In this document: one piece after another, positions 10,908 through 22,100 of the stretch
Layout: every line of letters starts with the position of its first letter
How positions within the stretch are numbered: position 1 is the first letter of the stretch
Origin: Clarkia xantiana subsp. parviflora
Lineage: Eukaryota; Streptophyta; Magnoliopsida; Myrtales; Onagraceae
Reading direction: 5' to 3'
Assembly: GCA_036873135.1 (NCBI GenBank)
Contig: JAPTYO010000005.1
Span: 9,588,166 to 9,652,165, forward strand
DNA: 64,000 nt
Notes under the pieces: model-generated
What the model was told of the DNA's origin: nothing
What the model saw: only the letters and a program-made list of their open reading frames with translations
The model's database searches: none
Made by a program: the position numbers and the translations under genes

Positions 10908-11595
10908 AGATTGAGGCGGGACTTCGTTTCCCCTTCTCTGATGAGCTTTCGGAACTTTACGAGCATTAAGGAATTCATCCGTGTCAGCTCTCGGTGAACG
11001 CCATCCGTTATTGGGTTGGCTTTCGTTGCTTATGTGACGCCCAAGGTTGGCGTTATAGTCTTCAAATCTTTAGGCGTTTTTATCGCCTGGAGGAAATGAC
11101 TAAAGGGTTTATGCCTTCATACCCCAGTTGCCTAAAAGCGGCGAGTCTCTTTCTTAGAGGTTCAATAAATCATTCGTTGTAGAAATAAAATCCTATAACG
11201 CAAAATGGAAGGAATATTATTTCTTCTGTCGGGTGGGCGTTACCTGACCTATTATTCCTCCACTTGGTAAAGACTTCCCGCCCTCAATAGAGGGGCTAAC
11301 CGCCGAAGAAAAATTGGCGATGGGCAAGATTCATGCAGATCTCACCAAAGATTTTGATTCTTGACATTCCGTCAATAATACCTCTGAGAGTGCCCTTATC
11401 CAAGCTGGCATCCGTATTCGTCTTGACGACATTCCCCTCAGTTAGGTACATATTCCTTTTTTATCTTTAATCTTTTTAAAGCTTTCTTCTTCCTTTCTGT
11501 AGGAATTTTTCAGAAGCTTATGAATGGTCGTGAGCTGGCGAAGACTGGAGTTCCTTTGGCTCGAGATGCTTGAGCAACAGACGCTCTAATAGCTA
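10908..11595 (+). pseudogene. Antisense retrotransposon gene, copy 1, 3' part
   Basis: This continues the frame broken at 941: after the duplicated AGATT come EAGLRFPFSDEL, a TAA at about 10966-10968, then NAIRYWVGFRCLCDAQGWRYSL and FRRFYRL. These align with SPHAIRVWNAFQVLCLRQQWTYSL (copy 2) and APSAIRAWVGLRVLCHRQHWAYSL (copy 3), which identifies the conserved core of this antisense family. Around 11440-11505 there is a convincing intron (GTACATATTCC...CTTTCTGTAG), as in the other copies. Stops and shifts make this a pseudogene. It ends near 11595, where the AT-rich interior of a family-B element begins. Confidence 0.65.
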
Positions 11596-12384
11596 AAAAT
11601 GAACCACGATTTTTAAATGTTTTTTTTGCATGCGCGACGCGCTAACCAAAATCACAACTTACCTGAAGAGTTTTTTTAAGAAAAACAAATAATGCGTATG
11701 AAACGAAAGTTTGAAATTAAAAAAAAAAATCAGGTAAGAGGTTTTTCTTAAAAAAAAAAAAAAAAAAAAAAAGCAATGCATACAAAATGCATGTTCGGAA
11801 AGAAAATTTCTAAATGTCCGACCACTTAGCTGAAAAAAAAAAAAGAAATTTTTTTTTTTAAATGCAAGAAGATGAATGCATGAGAATAAAAATTACACAG
11901 TTAAAAAAACTTACAGTTTTCCTGACGACTCTTTTTTACAACAACAAAAAAACACGGATAAAACACAACATGTTAGGGGGTAAAAAATGTGTGGCTTTGC
12001 TCTACAAGGTAGGTTCCACTGATAGGTTCCCGACAAGGTGGTTTCCTCACCCCATCATAGGGATCATAAGACCTTCACAAGCGAGTGGAGTTGTTCTGAG
12101 TCGTTCCGGCGGCTCGGCCGCGCGGTCATACCCTTACTAACTCTCCGGGGTTCCTAGTTGCCCTGGGATTTAGGCATTTTGGATATTACACTAAAGTGGG
12201 TGTGCGAATTCAAATAATGCCACAAAAAGAAAATGTCAATTAATTACTCTAAAAATATGTACATGTCACACAAAAACAAAGTTAGAATGGTGAAGATAAT
12301 AAAATATGAAAACTCAAAAACATGGCAATAAGCGAATATAATGAGCCCGAACCCTCTAAAATGTCCCCAGCAGAGTCGTCAAAT
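11596..12384 (-). mobile_element. Internal leader of family-B LTR element, copy B1 (truncated)
   Basis: On the minus strand this segment matches 60727-61900 in inverted orientation. It has the primer site TTGACGACTCTGCTGGGGAC, then a GC-rich patch (about 11990-12130, equivalent to 60970-61130), then poly-A/T-rich units with TCAGGTAAG and ATGCAT-like motifs (11600-11960). The element is cut off near 11595 against the antisense gene, so its coding region and 3' LTR are missing. Small ORFs such as 11862-12140 are mirrored on the wrong strand and are not genes. Confidence 0.7.
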
Positions 12385-13787
12385 TGTCAGATCTAAAATC
12401 CGACCTAAGGCGATACGTTTTGAAAACGCGGATTTTGAAAGAGTCGCCACTAATTAATTATTAGGCTAACTAGAATCCTAAATTACCTAGGAAATAAAGA
12501 ATTAAACACCTAGGTCATGAGTCAGTCCACGAACAGAGATTCAGGTTCGGGGGTTCTGTTACGAATTAAACACATAGAATTAATCTCGCCCTTATGGTAC
12601 TCAATTCACGTATTTGCCAATTTTATTTTTCAAATATATATGACTTCAGATTTTAAAATAATAAAATCAAATTACATCAATAAGACATAATCAACTATAA
12701 ACTATCATTCATCGCCACATTGAAACCTTTGAACACTAACAACTATGTAACGTAATTAAATTGAAACATAATATATAGTATACATGTGATTAGAGTTTAG
12801 ACCTACGCCATATTACTTGACTAAATCTATGTTCTACACCATACATATATAATAATAATGAATATGTTCAACAGACCACTAATATATATAACATTAATTA
12901 TTAATATATTAAGAGAACGAGTCTTACCTGAAGAGCAAACCTGGGATGGGAAGACGAAGGTGGTTCCGAAATTTGTGAATGCCGTCGATTGAGGGTGTGG
13001 AGATCTGTCTATCAATTCCTTACACTCGAAGCAAAACATGCTAGAATCTCCCCGGGAAAGGCAAGCCAATCGGAGTAATGAAGGAGAGGAGCCGATCGCT
13101 GGTGATCGGAGTTGAGAGAGCACGCTGGAGCTGGAGCTGGAGCGGTGAGACGAAGATGAAGACCACGGCTGCTCTGTTTTTTACTGTAGGAGGACGATGG
13201 CCGAGCGACGGGGAGAGTATCGACACCAGAAGAGCTATGACAGAGATCTCTGGACATGGATGGTGCTGGAACGTGGAAGTCAATCGGAAGCAAACTAGAT
13301 GCAAATGACGGTGGTCTCTCCCTTTATTGGTAGCTGACCGGAGCGGTATCGGGAAAAGAATCAGGAGATGTCGGGGATGGCCAGTGTAGAGATTCTCGGA
13401 GCCGATACAGTCGCAGGTCCGGTGGTGATTCGGTGGGAGAATGGAGATAGTCGGGATTGAGGATTGGTCTCTGTTTGATTACGCAAACAAAAATAATGAT
13501 AGTAATATAATATTTAATCAAAAGTATAGTTTAGGGATGGAAGAGGTTGATGAATGGTGATACAGGTAGAAGACGGTGATGATGTGTGGGATTAATGGAT
13601 GGAGGATGGTGGTTGATTTCAATGCATGGTGTGAAAAGAAGGGAGGCTTCTTGTGGATTTGTACGATGATGTTTATGAATTCAATTAATAACAATACCAC
13701 CCCAATACATGTAAATTTAACAACTATTTATACTAATCTAGGTCTAAGCTATCTAAGAAATAAATATTACAGATTTATTCTAATCAT
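12385..13787 (-). repeat. LTR of family B, copy B1, first segment
   Basis: The LTR end (TCTGACA on the minus strand) is at 12385, next to the primer site. The sequence matches LTR B2 (59142-60726) in reverse, including the end-proximal block AACTAGTGGCGACTCTTTCAAAA and a TATA-like TATAAATAG near 13728-13738. The LTR is interrupted at 13787 by element 2 and resumes at 25104. Combined length is about 1606 bp, against 1585 bp for B2, which confirms the join. GC-rich ORFs here (for example around 13012-13304) are LTR sequence, not genes. Confidence 0.75.
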
Positions 13788-14503
13788 TGTTGGATCACGG
13801 GCAAAGCTCCGTTACGTTCTTGACGGAAAGTTTGAACTCCTGAGCTCCGCGCAATCCTGCAAAAGGGGATGACCTGGGTGGTGACCCAGAATCCCTCTCC
13901 GATGCTTAAATGAGTATATGAATGATGGGGTGGTAAGCAATAATCTAAGCTTGTATTAGCATGTGTCTTTTCTGAGGTAACTTCCTCCTTTATATAGGAG
14001 GGGAAGTTACTCAGTTACCTGTAACCGCGCCTGGCAGTTTTACCCACGATTCCGCATATCACGTTCGGGATTCCATATATCTCGCCCCACGCTCCGCGTA
14101 TCTCGCCCATACTCCGCGTATCTCGGGCACGCCCTGCGTATCTCGGGGGAGGTTATCTGTATCTCAACCGTCTCCCCACTACTCTATCCAGTAGGCGGGT
14201 TTCTCGGCCTTATCCTCTGATCATAAGTCCCAATTCATATCGGGGACTCCAGAGTTATCTCATTCTAGGTCACCACCCAGGACCCCTTGTCTCACGAGAT
14301 AGGTCCAGCTTCTTCGGGGCTTTATTATCGAGGCCTTCTCAGAGACTTCTTGTCGAGAGCATTTAGCTCACATATCGGGACCGACTTCGTCAGGACCCTT
14401 CGTACTGAGCTTCTGGACCTTCCAAGTCCTTCACAAGGCCCACCAGGCTTACTCGTCGTCTATTAACTGTTAACGGGGCTAACGATTACATCGGAACCCA
14501 TCA
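13788..14503 (-). repeat. 3' LTR of element 2 (716 bp)
   Basis: Pairs with 24417-25103. It is 29 bp longer: a 20-bp unit (CTCGCCCATACTCCGCGTAT) near 14105 and 9 bp near 14340 are absent from the other LTR. It holds a run of CGCGTATCTCG-type repeats (14050-14160). A TATA-like TATATAAAGGAGG on the minus strand lies near 13983-14000, within the imperfect palindrome CCTCCTTTATATAGGAGG. Confidence 0.92.
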
Positions 14504-14556
14504 TTTGCCCCCAAGATATGGGGGACTTGCAGTCCGTCGTGTCTTCCAATCCTGGA

Positions 14557-14704
14557 CCTCCCGACTTCATCGTCGGAGGCTTTTATCTCCATACCTCCCG
14601 ATATTGCCATCGGAGGCTTTTATCTTCAGACCTCCCGATATTACTATCGGAGGCTTTTATCTCCGGACCTCCCGATGTTACTATCGGAGGCTTTTACCTT
14701 GGGC
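14557..14704. repeat. Array of four 37-bp hairpin repeats
   Basis: CCTCC begins at exactly 14557, 14594, 14631 and 14668. Each unit is an inverted repeat, CCTCCCGAY-loop-RTCGGAGG (23 nt), followed by CTTTTATCTCC. In the first unit the inner arms are CGAC/GTCG; in the others they are CGAT/ATCG, so both arms changed together. The array sits between the PPT of element 2 and the promoter of its antisense gene. Related CTTTTATC-linked hairpins recur at 17976-18592. Confidence 0.85.
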
Positions 14705-14970
14705 ACAATTCTTGAATAACAGAGCTTCTCAGTCATAATTCCTCAGACTATAAGATAGTTGCCAAATCCGAGGAGACTCCTCGGTTACTGCAGCATTAAA
14801 TGCTGGGGATAATGAAACGACGCCCAAACCGGCGTGACTGCTACTTTCTGAAAAAGCACTCATTACGTCACTAACGTCTCTTCCGTACCGTCCCTATAAT
14901 CTCAGCGATCAAGATTGAGTCGTTTCATCTTCAACGGTCCAGATCGAATCCATCCAGCTGTCCTTTTGCC

Positions 14971-14978
14971 TATAAAAG
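14971..14978 (+). promoter_or_regulatory. TATA box of antisense gene copy 2
   Basis: TATAAAAG lies 160 bp before the ATG at 15131, within CCTATAAAAGCCAAAACCCTGG. Copy 3 has a very similar CTATAAAAGCCAGGGC at 56959. The conserved position and context support a real promoter on the strand opposite to gag-pol. Confidence 0.6.
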
Positions 14979-15130
14979 CCAAAACCCTGGCACTATTCAC
15001 TCTTCCTTACTGGAAATTCTGCCATTTTCAACCTCGAAGCTTCTTCTTCCAAGTTTCTTTTGCTCTTCCAGTGATCCAAGGCCTCCAGCGCTTCAAATCT
15101 TCGTTCATCTTTTCCGAGCAATCATCAACA

Positions 15131-17808
15131 ATGTCTGGTAAGGTTTTCTTTCTTTGCTTTCATGATTTGCTGATATTATCTTCTCTTCTTTTCCTAAGTT
15201 TTCCTGTCTGTGGCCGTTTTTAGACGAGGCCAGTTCCGGGGAAAGGACCCCTTTTACCTTTGAGCTTGCTATTAACGAAATTTCTGAGACCTCGTACGAG
15301 GATGCTCTTCGGGAAGGCTGCATTACTTCAGACTGGGAACCTCGCTTCCCCTACGAGTCTCATCCAGCCACCAGGAGAAAGCATATCGTCACGCGTCCTC
15401 AGGAAGGAGAGGTGTTTGTCTCCACCGGGCAGATAAACGCTGGGATTCGATTCCCTTTTTGCGGGAACCTGGTGGAGATGTGCAACTTCTACCAGACGCA
15501 TCCCTGCACCTTCTCTCCACATGCTATCCGCGTGTGGAATGCTTTCCAAGTTCTGTGCCTCCGCCAGCAGTGGACGTACAGTTTGCTACTCTTCCGCACC
15601 TTCTATGGAATGAAGTGTAATAAGGCTGGTGTTTGCTCCTTCACTCCCCGACTCCCCAAGTGGACAAAGGAGCAACTTTCACGTTTCGGCTGGGATAGCG
15701 AGACCTGGAAGTTCAATAAGGATCAGGTGCTCATTCGTGACTCAGGGTCCGACAATAGCGGATGGAAGAAGTATTACTTCTTCGTCCAGAACAGCTCTAT
15801 CCCATGACCTCAACACTCTCCAGCTGGTCCAGCTTTACCGTTGGGGGGAATCCTTCGTTCCCCTCGACGCCAACAAGCTCGTGGAGGGGGACTTGATCCA
15901 GATCGGAGTCCAGCTTCTCGATTCCGTTTCCAAGAATTTGGTTATCTGGGTAACACTTCTAACCGCTTTGTCTTTTCATTTTTGCAGCCAAGAAGGCATC
16001 TCTGCTGACCCATCTCATGTTGAAGCAAGGGGAGACTGATGCCGTCCAGGGTGGCTCCAAGCGAAAGTCTTTGAAGAAGGGAGCTTCCTCTTCTGCTGCT
16101 CCTCCGACTGAAGAGCAGATCGGGACGGCCAAGCGGGCCAGAAGGGAGGAGATAGACCAAGCCTTCGGTGTCACCACTGCTGAGGAAGGTAAGCGCGTTC
16201 GCCTCGCTATTAAGAAATATAGGAGGTTGGTTCCCAAGGAGTTTATCCCCGCTGATCGGGAGTCGCGGGTCCGAGAAATTAAGTATATACTTCGAGGAGA
16301 AACCCCCCGCGTCCTCAAGGCGGGATACTACAAGTTCTTTGGAGAGGACCAATATCTCGCGCGCCAAATCATCTGGTGCCCCCATAATACTCTGCCTGAT
16401 TTCATTCGTCCTGCAACCACAGGTCCATCGGAGGCTCTCACTCCGAGGAAGGCTGCTACTCCAGCAAGGGCCGCGACTCCACAGGAGCCGATGATGGAGG
16501 ATGCCCCGACGGAAGCTCAGTTCCGTCAGGTGACCAACTTGGAGGCTTCCCCCTCCTCCGAGGAGCCAAATGAGGGCGGCCTGCTTCCCCGCCAAAGGCC
16601 AGGTCGAAGCATCCTGAGGCCCACTGTGGAGGACGTGTCCCGGAGTCCTCCCCCGGAGTTCCGCTCTCCGACTCCCGAGCCTCCGACCGAGGTGGCTCCT
16701 TCGACCGAGGCTTCCAGGGTCATCCCTCATCTCCCCGTGGATGAGAATCTTTACAAGGTTTTCACCCCCGACCAGGAGACGGTTCCCTGGAACCCGATCG
16801 AGTCTCTCCAGGGGGTCTCACTCCATCGGGGAGACCTTCAGCCTGAATTGGCCCTGCATCTGCTGGCAGGGTCAATTCCACCAGCCTTGAGGCGTCCAAT
16901 CTCCTTGGCGCGGGAGGACATCGAGGAAGAGCTCCGCAACAGCAACATGGCTATCCGTCGGATGGAGGTAAAACTTTACTCTCGCTTTTATTCTTCCCTT
17001 CATTGTTCATGCCTTCGATTATCAGATTTTAATCCTTTTCCCTTTCGTCTTAGGAAACCGCGGACCAGCAGCGCTGCTTCGGCTTCATCCTGGCTCTGAA
17101 GGGTGCTTTGGAGGAGGCACAAGCCAAGTCAGACCCCGACGCGTTGGCCAAGCTCCAAGCGGACCTCGACGAGGCTGTAGCGGCAAGGAACAAGATAGCC
17201 AAGGAGCAGGCCCTCCTCGGCGAGAAGGCTCTGGGCCTGCACAAGCAGGTCCAGGATCATGAGGTCGTGCTGCATCGGGAGCCGAGGATGCTCCAGGAGG
17301 AACAGCGGCGGCACGAGGCGGAGAAGAAGCAGCTCGTCCACGAAAAGGACGTTCTCGCGGAAGCTCTCACGGAAGCCAAGGCGGGACTTGATGAAGCTAA
17401 GGCGAAGCTCAAGGCCGAGAAGGCTGAGTTTCTTGCCAAGCTGGCTGAGGCGAAGGCTCAAAGCCGCAAGGAGGGTCGCCGAGAGGGTCGCGAGGAGTAT
17501 CGGAACTCCGATGATTTCCAGGCGGATGCCGTGGGGTTCTGCAAAACCGAGGTGGAGAACATTTTGTTCAATGCCATCGAGGAGCTCTACACGGCATACG
17601 AGGATTCCATCGACTTCAAGAAGTCCGAGACCCTCGCCCCTATCGCGGAGAAGTACTTCAGTCTCCCCGCGGAGAGTGATGAGGCCGATCCCCCTTCAGG
17701 TGCCGCGGACCCGACTCCGCGGACTGCGGAGCCTTCTGCCCAGCCCCCTCGATTCCTGCTCCCTCCGAAGTTGCTGAGGACCCAATTTCCAACAAGGACC
17801 AAGCTTAA
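15131..17808 (+). pseudogene. Intron-containing antisense gene of element 2 (PF04195-like), copy 2
   Basis: This plus-strand gene lies between pol and the 3' LTR. Exon 1 is only ATGTCTG (15131-15137). Intron 1 is 15138-15223 (GTAAGG...TTTTTAG). Exon 2 (from 15224) encodes the conserved core EGEVFVSTGQINAGIRFPF, then SPHAIRVWNAFQVLC, LLLFRTFYG and KKYYFFVQ. A small deletion at about 15805 shifts the frame before VQLYRWGESF. Intron 2 (about 15950-15987) and intron 3 (about 16967-17053, GTAAAA...CGTCTTAG) lead to an exon with a Ser/Pro-rich linker. A long Glu/Lys/Ala coiled coil follows (17100-17490), then an acidic tail ending near 17808 after one more indel. The core resembles the plant putative gypsy-type transposon domain. 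Function is unknown, and antisense ORFs are known in Tat elements. This copy is damaged but well preserved. Confidence 0.7.
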
Positions 17809-17975
17809 TGCTCTATTCTTTAAGTCCTTGTACTTTTCCTCCTTGTATCCTCCTTATCTTTTGTATCGGAACCTTTAGGCCTTTGAGCCTTTATAAGAAA
17901 TAAGAAATTCCTTTCATCTTTTTTGGTCTCGATAATCATTGCACTATTTAAAGCGACTTTAGATTCGTTACTTAA

Positions 17976-18592
17976 AACGTTCTGATGCATCACTTAAGAT
18001 GACTTCATACATCCTTCCGATGCTTTACTCGGGACTTCACCACTTAAGGTTTCTCGTCCATATTATTTAATGTAACTTCGTATGTCTTTCATGACATTTT
18101 CCTCGGGACTTTACCACTTAAGGTTTCTCATCCCTGCCATTCAAGGCAATTTCTCGCATCACTTAAGATGATTTTTTCGCACCCTTTAAGGCTTTTATCA
18201 CGCCATTCTAGACGACTTAATCGTACCCCTTAGGGCTTTTATCGCGTCATTTCAGATGACTTAATCGTACCCCTTAGGGCTTTTATCGCGTCATTTAAGA
18301 TGACTTAATCATACCCTTTAAGGCTTTTTGCTGCATCATATAGACGACTTATGCGGACCCATTAGGGCTTTTTCATACCTAGGCTTTTGGTTGCATCATA
18401 AAGACGACTTACTCATACCCCGTAGGGCTTTTGTCCGTACCTCGAAAGGCTTTTTATCGCGCCATAAAGGCGACTTACTCGTACCTCGTAAGGCTTTTAA
18501 TCGTACCTCGGAAGGCTTTTATCGCGTCCTTCAGGACGTCTTTCTCGTACCTCGGAAGGCTTTTATCGCGTCCTTCAGGACGTCTTACTAAC
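17976..18592. repeat. Array of ~44-bp hairpin repeats between antisense gene and integrase
   Basis: About a dozen full or half units read GGCTTTTATCGCG-hairpin-ACTTAATCGTACCCCTTAGG. The small inverted repeat in each unit varies but stays paired: TCATTTCAGATGA (18255), GCCATAAAGGC (18461), CGTCCTTCAGGACG (18525-18538 and 18569-18582). The array separates two convergent genes of element 2 (integrase end at 18606, antisense gene end at 17808). Nothing coding is visible in it. Confidence 0.8.
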
Positions 18593-18605
18593 AGTTAGAA
18601 TAAAT

Positions 18606-19130
18606 CTAAACGCAATTTGATCGGAAGCAACTTATTTTATTCATTAATAACTCAAAGCTTTGCTTACATCGGATCGATAGGTAACTTGCGCCATTCGTGG
18701 CGACTTTATATCTAACATGATACTTCTTCAAGTGTGCGCCATTGAAAGAATGTTTCAACGTCTTGCCATCAAGGTCTTCTAGCTTGTACGCATTCGGGGC
18801 TGGCATCCCTACAATCTTGTAAGGTCCCTCCCATTTCGGGGATAGCTTGATGATCCGATCTTGATGAACGAACTCGTTCCTCCGCCAGACAAGTTCTCCA
18901 ACGAAGAATTGTCGGGACTTGACACGCCGATTATAATACCGGGCTGTTGCCAGACGCATCCGAGCCTGAACTTCATCAGCCTTCCACCTTTTCTCTTCGA
19001 GCAAGTCTAAGTCCAGACGTCTCATTTCCTCGTTTGTTAGAGGCTCATAATACCTCCTGTGATGGGACGCCACCGCTATCTCCACGGGAGCAACTGCCTC
19101 CGTGCCATAAACAAGGCCAAACGGAGTCTC
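18606..19130 (-). pseudogene. Integrase C-terminal end of element 2 (frame-shifted)
   Basis: The minus-strand frame downstream of the integrase core encodes the usual Gypsy tail: ARYYNRRVKSRQFFVGELVWRR, then KLSPKWEGPYKI and LEDLDGKTLKHSFNGAHLKKY. It sits one base out of phase with the main pol frame. A single missing G in the run ACAGG(G)GAGACT near 19131 explains the shift. The tail probably helps bind target DNA or chromatin. It ends at 18606, just before the hairpin array. Confidence 0.8.
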
Positions 19131-22100
19131 CCTGTCGACTGCTTGGGTGTTGTTCTAACAGCCCACAGCACGTTTTCAAGCTCATCTAGCCAATGACCTT
19201 GCAAGGCGTAGACTCTCTTCTTCAAGCCATCCATCACGATCTTGTTGGCTGATTCAACTTGGCCATTAGTCTGAGCATGGTGGACGGAAGCTGTCTGATG
19301 CTCGATGTTCAATTCCTCCAGGTACTCCTTCAACTGAGCCCCATTAAACGGAGGGCCATTATCGCTGATCAACACTCGAGGAACCACATACCGGGATACG
19401 ATCTGAGTTTGAAGGAACTTGAGGATCTGCTGCCCCGTCATCTTGGCCAACGCTTTAGCCTCTATCCACTTCGAAAAGTAATCGATAGCTACGAGTAAAT
19501 ACTTGCACTGACCTTTCGCTTGTGGAGGAGGCCCCACCAAGTCAATGCCCCACTGCGCGAAGGGCCAAGCACTTCTGATGGACGTCAAGTCCGCGTCAGG
19601 AGCCACGATATTCGGAGCGTACCTCTGGCATGCATCACAGGATTGGACCATCGTTGTCGCTTCCTTGTTCATCGAAGGCCAATAGTAGCCTAGATTCAAC
19701 GCCTTCCTCACAATGGATCGGGCCCCTTCATGACAGGCCGCGACTCCCTCGTGCAACTCTCTCAGGATCCGATTTGTATCAGGCTCCGCCACACATTTCA
19801 GAAAAGGCTTTACATGCCCCCTCTTGTATAACTGGTTGTCCACCATCACGTAGTTGCTCACAATTCGTCGCAACCTAACAGCTGCCACTTCATCATCAGG
19901 GAGTGCCCCCGTAGTCAGGTATGTGACTATCAGGGTCATCCAGGTGGGTTTCTCTTCTTCCTCCGATCCTGCTTCGATAACGCAAACCTCCGACGGATCG
20001 ATGGTTGAGATAATTACTCTCTCCAGAAAGTGCACCCTCCGATTCTCCTCGGGGCCCACTCCCAGAGCAAACTTGCTTAAGAAGTCTGCCTCCGCATTTT
20101 CTTCCCTCGGGATTGCCTCAATGTCGAAGCTTTTGAAGCTTCCCTTCAAAGTCTGCACCTCATGCAAATACTTCTTCATTGTCGGGCTCTTGGCTTCATA
20201 ATTCCCCTGGACTTGATTCACGATCAAGCTGGCATCACACTTCACTTTTAAATGATCGACTCCTGTACCTTTGGCGATTTCAAGGCCCGTGATGAGAGCC
20301 TCATACTCAGCTTCATTTTTGGTGGCCCTAAACGTAAAGGCCAAGGCATATCGTAGGGGCTCGCCTCCACCGGGCGGTATCAACACAAATCCTGCCCCCG
20401 ATCCTTCTACACTTGATGAACCATCAGTGTACATCTCCCAGGTGTTCTCATCATTTGGCTGTTCTGGCTGTTCTGCTATCGGGACCTCCATGGTTGCCCT
20501 CTCTACAAGACCTGCTTCTTCCAGATCGGGTGCTGTAGACTCTGCTATAAAATCTGCCAATGCCTGGCCCTTAATAGCGATCTTCGGAGCAAAGTGGATA
20601 CGGAACTCCGTAAGCTCGATGGCCCATTTCACCAATCTCCCCGACGCCTCCGGTCGGTTCAGAAAGTGTTTCAAGGGCTGATTAGTTAACACCGTAATTT
20701 TGTGGGCATGGAAGTAAGGCCGTAGCTTCCGAGCAGCAATAATCAACGCAAAGAGATACTTCTCAATAGCGGGATAATTCATTTCAGATTTGGCAAACGC
20801 CTTGCTTACATAATAAACAGGCACTTGGTTGCCCTTGACAATCTTTATTAAAACGGAACTAACAGCAACTTCAGAAACAGCCAAATAGAGATAAAGCGGC
20901 TCGCCTGGAACCGGTTTCGCCAACGGCGGAAGGGTACGGAGGTGCTGCTTGAGTGCTTGGAACGCCTCCTCGCACTTGTCGGACCATTCAAACTTCTTGT
21001 GGGCCCTTAGCACATCAAAAAATGGCATGGCTCGATCACTCGCCTTGGATAGGAAACGATTCATCGCGGCTAATCGTCCATTCAACACCTGGACCTCCCG
21101 ATGGGTTTTCGGAGACTGCATCTCCTCAATCGCTCTCAACTTCTCGGGATTCACCTCGATTCCTCTTTGGCTCACCATAAACCCCAGGAATTTCCCCGAG
21201 TTTACTCCGAAGGCGCACTTGTCCGGGTTTAAACGAACCTGATGAAACTTCATCCGCTCAAATGCCCCCGCCAAATCGTGGACATGGTCTCCTGCCCTTC
21301 GGGACTTCACCAGCATGTCATCCACATAAGCCTCCATAGTTTTTCCCAGCATGTCCCCGAACAACTTGTTCACCATCCTCTGGTAAGTTGCTTCAGCATT
21401 GATCAGTCCGAAGGGCATAACGTCGTAGTGATAAACATCACTATCAGCATAGAAAGCTGTGTGGGGGGCATCCTCCTTCGCCATCTTGATCTGGTTGTAA
21501 CCAGAATAAGCATCCATGAAGCTCAGCAGCTCATGTCCCGATGTGGCATCCACCAACTGGTCAATCCTCGGGAGCGGATAACAATCATTCGGGCAAGCTT
21601 TGTTCAAGTCGCGGAAATCGACACACATCCGCCACTTCCCATTACTCTTCCTCACCAGGACCGGGTTAGCAACCCAAGTTTGGAATCGGAGCTCCTTGAT
21701 GAATCCAGCGTCGAGCAACCTGCCCACCTCCTGCTGGATCGCGATCCTCTTATCCGCACCCATCGGACGCCTCCTCTGCGCGATAGGCTTGATCGCGGGA
21801 TCAATCTTCAGCTCGTGCACTATCACGTCGGGGCTGATTCCCGGCATATCGCTCGGGGACCAGGCAAACAGCTCCTTAAACTCCTTCAAGAGCTCGATCA
21901 ATTCGCGGGCTCTTTCCTCCGACAAAGCAGACCCGATCTTCACCTTCCTTTGAGGTCCATCAATCTCAACCTCTTTCAGATCCTCCATGGGGGCGGGACG
22001 CCCAAACTCCTCTCGAGGGTCGGCATCAGTCTGTAGGACAGCCATGGCTTCTCTCCTTCTCCTTCGGGTGGCATTAACATAACACCTTCGTGACGCCACC

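Noticed and set aside
13012..13308. ORFs on both strands in a GC-rich patch
   Set aside because: Part of LTR B1, equivalent to 59600-60100 of B2, and not conserved as protein.
14557..14704. CRISPR-like array (regular 37-bp repeats)
   Set aside because: No unique spacers; the whole unit repeats. The setting is a plant retrotransposon.
17976..18592. Series of bacterial-type terminators (hairpin plus T run)
   Set aside because: Short T runs follow the hairpins, but this is plant nuclear DNA where such terminators are not used.
21242..22036. 264-residue plus-strand ORF opposite pol
   Set aside because: Shadow of the RT coding region; no independent motif.
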